64,000 bases of DNA from a virus, in the IMG/VR virus record IMGVR_UViG_3300037297_000249, positions 46,051 through 110,050 of that record; one strand, given 5' to 3'. How positions within the stretch are numbered: the stretch's first letter is position 1; every line of letters begins with the position of its first letter. The translations under genes and the position numbers were made by a program. Below the pieces are notes generated by a model. That model saw nothing but the letters and a program-made list of their open reading frames with translations, did not search any database and was not told the DNA's origin. Positions 42,711 to 50,342 of this stretch are shown piece after piece.

Positions 42711-42914
42711 TTGGGCACGGTACATAATTTAGACGACTATAGAGAGCATGTAGTTTTGGTGGATCGAGGTGGGGCGGCACATGTGGTCCAGATGTCTCAT
42801 TTAGAAGAAGTTGTTAAGGGCACGCTGTCTATTTATGATTTGGATGGATGGGAGACGCTTGTTCCGGCTATTGTGGATGAATGGATTGATTTCATTCGAG
42901 GGGTGGCAGGGTGA
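42711..42914 (+). CDS. Small hypothetical protein (TTG start)
   Basis: A 67-residue acidic protein (DLDGWETLVPAIVDEWIDFI) that starts at TTG after GGAGGGG. No motif recognised. Confidence 0.45.
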   Translation: MGTVHNLDDYREHVVLVDRGGAAHVVQMSHLEEVVKGTLSIYDLDGWETLVPAIVDEWIDFIRGVAG

Positions 42915-42958
42915 TAGAATGAGCTTGGGCCGGCTACTGTTGAAAGGATGGGCTGAGG

Positions 42959-43162
42959 ATGTCTGAAGAACAAGTTTTGACTGTTGAGGATATGCTTGAG
43001 GAGTTGGAAGAGCTCTTGGAAGAAGACTCCGATGGCAGTGGGCTTTTCGAGAAGGACATAGAGTTCCTCCGGGACACCTTGGAGTTTGTGGAGGACGGCG
43101 AAGAGATGACCTTGGATCAAAAGCGTAAAGTCGAAGAGCTCTGGCGTTCATGCTACATTTAA
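42959..43162 (+). CDS. Small acidic protein
   Basis: A 67-residue, highly acidic helical protein (MLEELEELLEEDSDGSG then ELWRSC at the end). DNA-mimic-type acidity is typical of some anti-defence proteins, but nothing specific is recognised. Confidence 0.5.
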   Translation: MSEEQVLTVEDMLEELEELLEEDSDGSGLFEKDIEFLRDTLEFVEDGEEMTLDQKRKVEELWRSCYI

Positions 43163-43173
43163 GGGAGATTAAC

Positions 43174-43323
43174 GTGATAAAGCGGATAGGTAAGAGCTCT
43201 TGGGGGATATACTCCCGAGATGGAAAGCTTCTAGAGAAGAGGGAGACTCGAAGGGGAGCTGAAAAGAGGCTTGCGCAGATCGAGTTTTTCGCGAATACTG
43301 ATAAGGGTAAGAAGTCCAAGTGA
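43174..43323 (+). CDS. Small basic protein
   Basis: A 49-residue frame starts at GTG after GGGAGA and ends overlapping the next possible start. The sequence SSWGIYSRDGKLLEKRETRR then AEKRLAQIEFF resembles short phage proteins ending in KRLxQIEYF, function unknown. Too short for common gene callers. Confidence 0.5.
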   Translation: MIKRIGKSSWGIYSRDGKLLEKRETRRGAEKRLAQIEFFANTDKGKKSK

Positions 43324-43334
43324 AAGGAGCATTC

Positions 43335-43664
43335 ATGTGCAAGGTTCTTCTTGGATTGTATCTGAGTCTGGTTCTTTGGGGAGTTCCGGTAGCTGCGGAA
43401 GAGATTTGTGACACAGATCTTGTGGTTGAGTCCGGGGTCCCTTTGGACCAAGAGGTTGTAGCATGTAGTTTAGTGGAAGTGCTTGAATACGCTCCGAAGG
43501 ACGTAGAGGCACAGAAGGAGGCAATTAATCATCAATCAAGGTATAGGGTAGGGTTAGGTCAGTGGATATACAGCCATTTTGGGTATGAAAGGGCATTAAT
43601 ACGTATTGAGGTAGAGCGGAGTTGGAACGGTTCCGGCGAAGTGCATCAGTACATCAAACTTTGA
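43335..43664 (+). CDS. Small secreted protein
   Basis: From the ATG preceded by AAAGGAG the 109-residue protein has a clear signal peptide (CKVLLGLYLSLVLWGVPVAA), then a mature part with three more Cys. Export to the periplasm or envelope is predicted. A GTG start at 43320 would overlap the previous stop; the ATG is better supported. Function unknown. Confidence 0.55.
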   Translation: MCKVLLGLYLSLVLWGVPVAAEEICDTDLVVESGVPLDQEVVACSLVEVLEYAPKDVEAQKEAINHQSRYRVGLGQWIYSHFGYERALIRIEVERSWNGSGEVHQYIKL

Positions 43665-43708
43665 TGTTTCCGTGAGACAGGGTCTGTTTTAGCTAGCCAG
43701 CTAATTTT

Positions 43709-43762
43709 GTGGGGCGGGTGGAATAAACTCGGCGGGCACTGAGTCCTCCCCGCCCCACTTTT
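43709..43762 (+). terminator. GC-rich hairpin terminator before a tRNA-like element
   Basis: GTGGGGCGGG (43709-43718) pairs with CCCGCCCCAC (43749-43758) and is followed by TTTT. It abuts the tRNA-like element that starts at 43763, so it may stop transcription or act as a processing site. Confidence 0.7.
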
Positions 43763-43833
43763 CAAGACGACGCTTAACGGTAGAGCACAAGGAGTATCTC
43801 CTAGAGTTGCGGGTTCGAGTCCCGCCGTCTTGT
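43763..43833 (+). tRNA. tRNA-like element with an atypical anticodon loop
   Basis: The acceptor stem CAAGACG/CGTCTTG pairs fully. A D arm (GCTT AACGGTA GAGC) and a T arm (GCGGG TTCGAGT CCCGC) are standard. The anticodon arm would be CAAGG/CCTAG with one mismatch and the loop AGTATCT, giving anticodon TAT with G instead of U at position 33 and C at 37. CCA is not encoded. It looks like a tRNA gene, but the loop departs from rules, so decoding function is uncertain. Confidence 0.6.
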
Positions 43834-43859
43834 CCGATATTCATGGGATTGGGGGTGTT

Positions 43860-44063
43860 ATGCGGGTATGGCATTTAAGCGTCCGCGAGGGGCATGAAGC
43901 GAAGGGGTTTGAAAGAGCTCTGGTTATTGCAGAGACACCCAAAGAAGCGCTAGAGGTTGTGGGCGGGGATTTCGGTAAGGCATCCATTTCGGTTAAGGAT
44001 GTTGGGGATTATTTCGGTAGGGGTAAGCGAGGGGATATCGTGTATCTTCAGCGTTCGGCTTAG
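43860..44063 (+). CDS. Small hypothetical protein between tRNA-like elements
   Basis: From the ATG after GGGGGTGTT the product has 67 residues (VWHLSVREGHEAKGFERALV, then ISVKDVGDYFGRGKRGDIVY). A longer frame would begin inside the tRNA-like element. No family recognised. Confidence 0.5.
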   Translation: MRVWHLSVREGHEAKGFERALVIAETPKEALEVVGGDFGKASISVKDVGDYFGRGKRGDIVYLQRSA

Positions 44064-44090
44064 AGGGTTTCAAGCTGGATATAAGTTTAA

Positions 44091-44219
44091 GGGCCAATGG
44101 CGGAATTGGTATACGCAAGAAGAAGTTGAGTAGCAGTTGCTCGATATGGGTACGGTTAATGCCGAAACACTGTATACCATATAGGTACTGCATTACAGGT
44201 TCGAGTCCTGTTTGGCCCA
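44091..44219 (+). tRNA. tRNA-Leu-like element with expanded middle region
   Basis: Acceptor GGGCCAA/TTGGCCC, the Leu-type D arm TGGCGGAATTGGTATACGC and T arm ACAGG TTCGAGT CCTGT are all intact. At 129 bases it is about 44 longer than a tRNA-Leu. The middle cannot form a normal anticodon stem. It contains instead nested pairings (GCAGT with ACTGC; ATATGG with CCATAT). It may be a disrupted tRNA, a tRNA with an unusual insertion, or a tRNA-shaped RNA with another role. Confidence 0.5.
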
Positions 44220-44294
44220 CTGTGGTTTGCCCAAGTAGGGCAGATTGAGTCCAAATTAACGTAGGCCGAGTAGATTTGGCCGGAAGGAGTCAGA

Positions 44295-44558
44295 ATGTAC
44301 GATGACAATGTTTCAAATGGTTCGTTATTAGCGACTAAAATCGAAAACTGGTTTACGTATCATCCCCCCAAAGGCGATCAGGCTGAGAGGTATGGGAAGA
44401 TACGAGATGCCGCGAAGGAGTTCGCCCTAGTGATTGCACGATGCACGCCGATTTCGGCGGACCAGACAGTTGCTTTGCGTCTTATTAGAGAGGCCGTGAT
44501 GACGGCGAATGCAAGCATTGCTTGTGAGGAGGCATGTGAGGAGGCATGTAAAGGGTAA
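44295..44558 (+). CDS. Acb2/Tad1-like hairpin-domain protein (cyclic-nucleotide sponge candidate)
   Basis: The 87-residue product reads NWFTYHPPKGDQAERYGKIR, AAKEFALVIARCTPISADQ and REAVMTANASIA. This FTYHPPKxxQxERYxxIRxxAKxLAxxI...AVMxANAAIA pattern is that of small phage proteins grouped with Acb2/Tad1 hairpin domains. Those proteins bind and sequester cyclic nucleotides used by CBASS and Thoeris immunity. Helix length and spacing fit. The family link is recalled, not searched; activity is an inference. Confidence 0.65.
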   Translation: MYDDNVSNGSLLATKIENWFTYHPPKGDQAERYGKIRDAAKEFALVIARCTPISADQTVALRLIREAVMTANASIACEEACEEACKG

Positions 44559-45367
44559 TGAGTTTTTGTTGGCGTAATAGGGTCTTGCATGGGGTGTGGT
44601 TGGGGTACGACCCGATAATTATATTAGAACGCGACCGGAAGTGTTGCGAGAGGAGGTTTCATCGGTGGAAATTTGATTGGGATAGAAGGCCGAATTACCT
44701 GGTGTGTTGCGATTGTGGAGCTAGAGCCATTCCCCATGTTTGCGATTGGGATAGGGTTCTAAGTTTGAGATCAAGGGTTCTTGGGGAGGTTGAAAATATG
44801 GCAACAGTTTTGGTTGTTGGCTGTGTTAGGAGTGGGTTAAGTCTAACTATGCAGATGTTAGATGCGGGTGGATTTCCTTGTGTGGGGAAGTACCCAGCAT
44901 ATGAGAAGTACGATTTAAAAAAAATCAATTGGAAGGAGTGCAGGGGTAAGGCAGTAAAAGTGGTGGATACCTATAAGCAGTTTCCACCCGTAGGGTATTC
45001 CTATAAGATTATTTATTTGCAAAGGGATGCCCTTCAGCAGGCGTTAAGTTTTAATAAGTTTTTGCGTGAGATAGTTGGTCAGCCTGAGTTGCCATTGCAA
45101 TTAGTGCAGGATTCCTTTGCGCAGTCCTATAGTCAGATTAATCAGTGGTTCAATAGGGCTAAGGGAGTAAAGGGTGTAGTAGGGTTTGAGGACATACTAT
45201 CGAACCCTGGCGTGGTAGCTCGTCGGCTGGCCAGAATTGTAGGTCAAAAGTTGGATATTTCAGCTATGGCTAAAGCTGTAGTTGACCGGAATGCTAAGTG
45301 CTATCCGGGGTTTTTGGAGATGTCTTTGATAGACAAAGTAGAGGGTTTACATGGAAAGGTTGTTTAG
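44558..45367 (+). CDS. Sulfotransferase-like protein with Cys-rich N-terminus
   Basis: The 269-residue frame has two parts. Residues 1-80 are basic with a possible zinc site (YLVCCDCGARAIPHVC). Residues 81-269 form a sulfotransferase-like domain: VLVVGCVRSGLSLTMQML (P-loop-like), GYSYKIIYLQRDALQQALSF and GVVGFEDILSNP, matching the layout of the sulfotransferase at 19.5 kb. A second start at 44798 with GGGGAGG upstream could make the domain alone. Substrate unknown. Confidence 0.6.
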   Translation: MSFCWRNRVLHGVWLGYDPIIILERDRKCCERRFHRWKFDWDRRPNYLVCCDCGARAIPHVCDWDRVLSLRSRVLGEVENMATVLVVGCVRSGLSLTMQMLDAGGFPCVGKYPAYEKYDLKKINWKECRGKAVKVVDTYKQFPPVGYSYKIIYLQRDALQQALSFNKFLREIVGQPELPLQLVQDSFAQSYSQINQWFNRAKGVKGVVGFEDILSNPGVVARRLARIVGQKLDISAMAKAVVDRNAKCYPGFLEMSLIDKVEGLHGKVV

Positions 45368-45863
45368 TTTTATTTGGATTATGATTTTGGGGTGCAGTTC
45401 TGGGAGCGGAACGGGTAAGAATACCCCTGCCGATACCGATGCCGAGGGGGATATCCCTGTCGATACTGCCACGGATACCGATACCGATGGGGATACCGAT
45501 GGGGATACCGATGGGGATACGGACACGGACACGGACACGGACACCGATGGGGATACCGATGGGGATACCCCTGCCGATACCGACACCGACACTGATGGGG
45601 ATACGGATACCGATACCGATGGGGATACCGATGGGGACACGGACACGGACACCGATACCGACACCGACACTGATGGGGATACGGATACCGATACCGATGG
45701 GGATACCGATGGTGACTTAGGCAGGGAAGGGGCATGTATTACAGACCAAAAAAATTATTTGGAGGACTTTGGCTATAGTCCCGAGAGTATGACTGTTGAA
45801 GATTTGGAGGAGGTATTGAGTTTATCTTCGGATTTCTGGGGGTCCTTTCCAGTATGTGAATGA
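45351..45863 (+). CDS. Thr-Asp repeat lipoprotein
   Basis: The 170-residue protein has a signal peptide ending in the lipobox ILGC, then about 90 residues of Thr-Asp/Gly-Asp repeats (DTDTDGDTDGDT type), and a folded C-terminal end with two Cys. The repeat is encoded by repeated GATACC/GACACG units. Such TD-rich lipoproteins are frequent in Myxococcota and related bacteria. It should be anchored in a host membrane with an acidic, possibly calcium-binding stalk. Confidence 0.65.
   Translation: MERLFSFIWIMILGCSSGSGTGKNTPADTDAEGDIPVDTATDTDTDGDTDGDTDGDTDTDTDTDTDGDTDGDTPADTDTDTDGDTDTDTDGDTDGDTDTDTDTDTDTDGDTDTDTDGDTDGDLGREGACITDQKNYLEDFGYSPESMTVEDLEEVLSLSSDFWGSFPVCE
45481..45717 (+). repeat. Tandem GAY-ACN codon repeat in the lipoprotein gene
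   Basis: The DNA is a mix of short units such as GATACCGATGGG and GACACGGACACC repeated without interruption for about 240 bases. The unit order differs between parts, as expected from slippage and reshuffling. It encodes the Thr-Asp stalk. Confidence 0.85.
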
Positions 45864-45869
45864 GGTAAA

Positions 45870-46343
45870 ATGAGAACGGTAGATGAGGTATTAGCAAGAA
45901 TTGAAGAGATTGAGAACACTCTAGTTGGGAGCATGACTGTAGATGATTTATATGAAGTTTTGACCTATGATGAGGTGAAGAGTAAGCTACGTCCAGAGGT
46001 TACGAGAGAAGAATGGGGTGAGATTCATTCCAGGAGTTCTGAGAGTGCACGGAGGAAGTTGGTGAGGTATCTGCCTTTTGCTATAGAGAAGGCTGTGAAT
46101 CATCGGGGCATTTCGGCAAGTAGAAGTGTGTCTCATTTCAAGAACTGGGCTTGGTTAATGGAAGATTCGGAGGCTCAGGAGTTTATAGCTGACGGGGGGA
46201 ATTACGCTATGTACGGGGTTCCAATTATAAAATATCTACTTAGCCGTTATAATGTTAAGTATGAGTTTTCCTCCCCAGAAGAACGTAGGATATTTGAGTG
46301 TATGGCCAAGGGGGAATGTTGTGGAAGCGGGATGTGCAAATGA
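45870..46343 (+). CDS. Hypothetical protein with C-terminal Cys cluster
   Basis: A 157-residue helical protein with a Cys-rich end (CMAKGECCGSGMC) that could bind metal. SASRSVSHFKNWAWLMED is in the middle. No family recognised. It overlaps the next gene by 23 bases if that gene starts at GTG 46321. Confidence 0.5.
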   Translation: MRTVDEVLARIEEIENTLVGSMTVDDLYEVLTYDEVKSKLRPEVTREEWGEIHSRSSESARRKLVRYLPFAIEKAVNHRGISASRSVSHFKNWAWLMEDSEAQEFIADGGNYAMYGVPIIKYLLSRYNVKYEFSSPEERRIFECMAKGECCGSGMCK

Positions 46344-46776
46344 GGTTAGTAGTTTAGTTTCGTTGAGAGTAGTGGTCTGCTCTTATTGTGGGGGGCGAGC
46401 GAAGTTTGTGTCTGGTGATAGGGTCTATGGTAGGACTGGGCCATGGTCTAATATGAGATTTTGGTACTGCGCTCCGTGCAAGGCGTGGGTAGGTTGCCAT
46501 AAGAGAAATTCCAAGTACGGGTTTATTGGTGATGAGCCTATGGGGAGGCTTGCAGATTATGAGCTTAGAAGGGCTAAAAGAATTCTTCATAGTGTATTTG
46601 ACCCCTTATGGAAGCATAAGTGGATGTCTCGTGGAGTTGCATATAAAGCGCTCGCTAAAGCGATGGGACTGCCTGCGAAAGATTGCCATATAGGGTATTT
46701 TGATCTAAACCAGTGTAGAGAAGCTTATGTTGCGGTCCATAACATCCGTATGGGATTAAGTCGCTTCGATAGGTAG
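46321..46776 (+). CDS. DUF3268-like zinc-finger protein
   Basis: Starting at GTG with AAGGGGG six bases upstream gives 151 residues. Two CxxC pairs, VVCSYCGGRAKFV and YCAPCKAWVGCH, form a zinc ribbon, followed by ADYELRRAKRILHSVFDPLW and GRVAYKALAKAM-like helices and HIGYFDLNQCREAY. This is the pattern of DUF3268 zinc-finger-containing phage proteins. Function unknown; DNA or RNA binding is plausible. Confidence 0.65.
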   Translation: MEAGCANEVSSLVSLRVVVCSYCGGRAKFVSGDRVYGRTGPWSNMRFWYCAPCKAWVGCHKRNSKYGFIGDEPMGRLADYELRRAKRILHSVFDPLWKHKWMSRGVAYKALAKAMGLPAKDCHIGYFDLNQCREAYVAVHNIRMGLSRFDR

Positions 46777-46806
46777 CAGACGAGTTCGATTCTTGTCCGA
46801 AGTTCT

Positions 46807-46883
46807 AGCTTCACACCCTAGCCGGCATGGCGGCATCAGGGGTTTTTCCCTTCTTTCCTCTGATGGGTGTGAAGCTTATTTTT
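46807..46883 (+). terminator. Branched hairpin, probable terminator or structured RNA
   Basis: A 12-base perfect stem (AGCTTCACACCC at 46807-46818 with GGGTGTGAAGCT at 46865-46876) encloses a second 9-pair stem (CATCAGGGG with CCTCTGATG) and a small hairpin. A T-rich tail (TATTTTTAT) follows. It separates the zinc-finger gene from the next set. Confidence 0.65.
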
Positions 46884-46924
46884 ATGATCTGTTGGGTTAA
46901 AGTCAGCTCGGGGTAGGAGGATGG

Positions 46925-47185
46925 ATGCATACTTTACATGAGTATATTGAGTACATAGCTTTAGTGAGTAAGCGGAGAGTTATTAATGGGTGTCACGATG
47001 AGTTTGGTTTTAGTCGTCAAGATATGGATGTGGCATGGGAGCTTCTAGCACAACAGTATTCTTTAGCAGCCGTCCCAAAGCTTCTGGTAGAGTCATGCAA
47101 AATTTTTAAAAAGCTTGGATTGGATTTTTCGGTAGATAGGATTCATTCAGTGATATCCCGAATGAATGACGTAGGTGAAGCGTGA
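46925..47185 (+). CDS. Small hypothetical protein
   Basis: An 86-residue helical protein (FSRQDMDVAWELLAQQYSL) starting after GGTAGGAGG. It ends one base into the next start. No motif recognised. Confidence 0.5.
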   Translation: MHTLHEYIEYIALVSKRRVINGCHDEFGFSRQDMDVAWELLAQQYSLAAVPKLLVESCKIFKKLGLDFSVDRIHSVISRMNDVGEA

Positions 47186-47538
47186 TGTCAAAAAAGTCGA
47201 GGGCGCAGGGAGGAGTGATAACCCCTAGGAAGAAGGGGTCGGGTAGAGCTCGTCTCAAGGAATGGACTACAAGGGATGGAAGGAAAGTTCGGGTGTGCCA
47301 CATGGCAGACACGCATTTGGTTAATACCATATTGTATATACGGAAAGCATGTTCTGCGCGGTTCTGGAGGTTCATTTCTTGCATAGAAGGGTTAGGGGTT
47401 AAAGGAGAGATAGCCAGGGAGATGGTGGAGGATGGAGTCGATGAGATGCTACGTTGTGGTATAGAGTATCCGGATATTTATTTTGATATGTTAGCGGAAG
47501 CTGACGATAGAGGTTTAAGTTCTTTAGTTGAGGAGTGA
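47185..47538 (+). CDS. Small basic hypothetical protein
   Basis: A 117-residue protein with a basic N-terminus (KKSRAQGGVITPRKKGSGRA) and a helical rest (GEIAREMVEDGVDEML). A GTG at 47182 is an alternative start. No family recognised. Confidence 0.5.
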   Translation: MSKKSRAQGGVITPRKKGSGRARLKEWTTRDGRKVRVCHMADTHLVNTILYIRKACSARFWRFISCIEGLGVKGEIAREMVEDGVDEMLRCGIEYPDIYFDMLAEADDRGLSSLVEE

Positions 47539-47540
47539 AG

Positions 47541-48035
47541 ATGAATAAGTTAATAATTCTTCGGGGCTTGCCCGGTTCAGGCAAGAGCACATATGTGAGT
47601 GACCGTGTCGCTATTCATAAAGGTTTTCGAACGGCGGCTCCACTCGTCATAAATGCAGATAGTTTTCTTCTGGAGGACGGCGAATACTTTTATACTGCCG
47701 AGAGAAGTAGGGATGCGCATTTACAGTGTATGCGGGAGTTTGTTTCTGGAGTGATAGCTAGGCATGAGTTGATATTTGTTGACAATACTAATACGAGTGC
47801 TTTGGAGATGGTGCCTTATATTAAGGTGGCGGAAGCCCATGGGTACGAGGTTAGTATCATCAAAATGAAGTGCAGTATTGCGGATGCACTGAGAAGAAAT
47901 ATCCATGGAGTTCCAGAAGAGACTATTTGTCGGATGGCAATGAGGTTAAGTACTCCTCTTCCATCGTTTTGGAATGATTTGTATAATATTTTTGAAGACT
48001 TTGACACTTCGGTGTTATGCCAAAAAGGGAGTTAA
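47541..48035 (+). CDS. Polynucleotide kinase-like P-loop protein
   Basis: The 164-residue product has LIILRGLPGSGKSTYVSDR (Walker A), VINADSFLL (the D-x-x acceptor-side segment), IFVDNTNTSALEMVPYIKVA, and a lid helix with Arg (IADALRRNIHGVPEE). This is the kinase half of T4 polynucleotide kinase-type (AAA_33) proteins; no phosphatase domain is attached. It may phosphorylate 5' ends of DNA or tRNA during repair, notably next to tRNA-like elements. Confidence 0.75.
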   Translation: MNKLIILRGLPGSGKSTYVSDRVAIHKGFRTAAPLVINADSFLLEDGEYFYTAERSRDAHLQCMREFVSGVIARHELIFVDNTNTSALEMVPYIKVAEAHGYEVSIIKMKCSIADALRRNIHGVPEETICRMAMRLSTPLPSFWNDLYNIFEDFDTSVLCQKGS

Positions 48036-48037
48036 GT

Positions 48038-48697
48038 ATGAAAAAGTTAGTAGTAGTAGCAACGTTTACAGATCCGATCTTGGGCACCTATTCGAACAAT
48101 CCAGACATTCATTTGGAGTACATAGCTTCAAAGTCGGCGGATAAAGAGAAGGTGCAGCAGGAGATGGAGAACCTTCCGGCAGATGTTCTCCAGGACAGGG
48201 CAAAGACGGTCTTTCCGAGGAAGGATGGGGTACCTATATTCTATGACTATCAGGTCAAGGGGTTTCTAAAAGCGGCACTGTCTACGGTTGTGGAGTTTGA
48301 GCCGTACCAGATTTCAAAGACTAAAAAGGTATCCAAGTACACGCATAAGCGTGTTGCGAGTAGTCAGTTCTTTGTATATCCGAGGGAGATTCCTATTGTT
48401 TTCCCCGAGGGGGGAGAGATAACAGAGTGTACCAGGCCATTGAGGGCAGAAACCCCTCTAGGGGAGCGCACAGCGTTGATGACATCTGAAGAATGCCCCG
48501 AGGGGTCGAAGATAGAGTTCTCCATTACGGTGATGACAGATGAGTTGGTGCCCCTTGTTACAAGGCTTATTAAGTACGGGGAGTATAAGGGGTTAGGGCA
48601 ATGGAGAAATGCGGGGAAAGGGCGTTTCAAAGCAGAAATCGTTGAGATTGTAGATCTGGGGGGTTCTTCTAAAGAAGATTCCAAGGGAGATAAGTAA
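48038..48697 (+). CDS. Conserved phage protein with RAMP-like glycine loop
   Basis: Starting at the ATG after GGGAG, the 219-residue protein includes NPDIHLEYIASKSADKE, FPRKDGVPIFYDYQVKGFLK, QFFVYPREIPI, CTRPLRAETPLGERTAL and GEYKGLGQWRNAGKGRFKA. The last block looks like the Gly-rich loop of RAMP/Cas7-type folds, but no other CRISPR protein or array is present. Phage homologues with this order are known to me as hypothetical proteins. Role unknown. Confidence 0.6.
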   Translation: MKKLVVVATFTDPILGTYSNNPDIHLEYIASKSADKEKVQQEMENLPADVLQDRAKTVFPRKDGVPIFYDYQVKGFLKAALSTVVEFEPYQISKTKKVSKYTHKRVASSQFFVYPREIPIVFPEGGEITECTRPLRAETPLGERTALMTSEECPEGSKIEFSITVMTDELVPLVTRLIKYGEYKGLGQWRNAGKGRFKAEIVEIVDLGGSSKEDSKGDK

Positions 48698-50342
48698 GCC
48701 TTAGCTAAGGTTCGGTATGGTATTGATGAGTAACGTAGACATTTGTATAGGTGGAGCAATGGGGTCTTCCGTGGTGCTATGCGGACATTGATTTTACGGG
48801 TGATGCATTGTAGTTGTAAGGTACATCTTCGCTAAGTATAGTGTGGGCACATTGTATGGGGTTGTTGGGTATCGAAGTGGTTGGGTATAGTTCAGTAGAG
48901 TATCTGGAAAGTGTCATATTGTTTAGTGCATTAATAGCATAGTGTAGGTGAAGCATAGTTGTTTTGTGTGGGGTACTGGTAGGCGAAGGTGGAGTTGAGT
49001 ATGGATGTCTTGAGTAGAGAGTGTAAAGCAAAGGTTAAGTAGGGTTTAGTAGCATACTGTTCGGGTAGGTATTGTTTCGCATTCGTACGGGTGATGGTGA
49101 AGTCGGGGTCAGTTTTGAATGGCTATAGCAAGGTGAAGTTAAGCTGTGTAATGTTAGAGTGGAGTAGGGTTTGGTATGGATGGCTTAGTGATGCAGGTGT
49201 GAGGTTAAGCGGCGTTATGTTTGCTATGTACGGTAACGTTAGGCGTAGTTGTATGGTTTGGTAGGGCCTTGTTTAGTGAAGCTGTGTGATGTATATTGTA
49301 TTGTAGGGTATAATAAGTTATAGCAAGGCAACGTGGTGTAGGGAATGGTAATGTATAGGTGTAGTAGAGAAGTTGGGCAGCGCGATGTTTGCATTAGTAT
49401 TGAGGAGTTTTGTATTGAATGTAGTGTCATGTTTAGCCTGGTAGGGGTAAGGCAGTGTGGCGGAGGGCAGAGTATGGAAGCAATAGTGTAGTTTAGTAGA
49501 GATGGGTATAGTGAGGGTAAGCGGAAGAAATGCAGAGAGAGGTGATGTTGAGTGAGAGTTAAGTTTTGGGCAGTTTTGTGCGATGTTGCGAAGGTATAGT
49601 TCGGATGAGTATAGCTCGGATGAGATTTGTAACGCACTGTTGGGTAGAGTGCTCGTTGAGCAATGTGTAGATTGGTAGGGTAGGGTAGAGTTGGTGTAAA
49701 GTAAAGTGATGCGCGATGTAGAGATGCTATGCGGAGTGGATGTGATGTGTATCAATGTGCGGTATTGGCATGCAGAGCGGAAGTAAGGGACGGCTAGGTT
49801 TTGGATTGTATGGTGTAGAGTGAGGGAATGTACGTCGAAGTGGTGAGTAAAGCGAGGGAACATATTGTGGTGTGATGCTGGGACGTGTATGTCGAAGTAA
49901 CGGGTAAAGTGAGGAAGCGGGTTGTGGCGTAGCGTGTAGGGTCTAGCCTGCTGAGGTTGTGGCGTGAAGGGTGATGTGTTGTATAGGTATTGAGATGCGA
50001 TGTTGTGATTAGTGGGGCATAGCGCCTATCATGTATGGGTAGAGCTAAAGTTTTGTGAGGCTGTGTAGAATCAAGTTAAGGTTATGCTGTCCAGGGTAAC
50101 GTTGTGCATTTAGGAGCAATAGTATTGCGTATGCTAGGTAGGATAAGTAAATTGCAGTAGAGTGTTGGAAGAGTAAGGATGAGTAAATTGCAGTAGAGTG
50201 TTGGTAGGGTAATGCAGAGTATCGTGAGACTAAGCTTTAGGTGATGGTAAGGCTGAGTAAATTGTGGTCGAGTTCGGGTGGAGTTATGTGTGGAGATGTC
50301 AGGTAATGGCGAAGAATGCAAAGATATTAAGTTGGAGGGTTG
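48698..50342 (+). other. 1.6-kb gene-free G/T-rich stretch with degenerate repeats
   Basis: No + strand frame with a ribosome site exists; TAG stops recur every few codons in all frames. The base mix is G, T and A with very little C. Degenerate direct repeats occur: near 49830 and 49887 (~57-base period) and near 50143, 50179 and 50253 (AGTAAATTGCAGTAGAGTG unit). Minus-strand open frames here are low-complexity. It may be an untranslated RNA, a DNA-site region or decayed sequence. Confidence 0.7.
50143..50277 (+). repeat. Three degenerate direct repeats
   Basis: A unit reading ATRAGTAAATTGCAGTAGAG plus TGTTGG occurs at 50143-50168 and 50179-50204 with one mismatch. A weaker copy (CTGAGTAAATTGTGGTCGAG) begins at 50253. 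The spacing of the first two is 36 bases. Function unknown. Confidence 0.8.

Noticed and set aside
45347-45670. Minus-strand frame encoding VSVSVSPSVS repeats
   Set aside because: It is the antisense of the Thr-Asp repeat in the lipoprotein gene, with no ribosome site and pure low complexity.
46763-46803. Short tRNA-like piece with a T arm (ACGAG TTCGATT CTTGT) and CTTCG/CGAAG pairing
   Set aside because: Only about 40 bases, no D or anticodon arm, and it overlaps the end of a coding gene. Probably a fragment or chance.
48777-50321. Several minus-strand frames of 79-181 residues in the gene-free region
   Set aside because: They consist of S/T/Y/H/P/L low-complexity sequence created by the C-poor + strand, lack ribosome sites and overlap one another.
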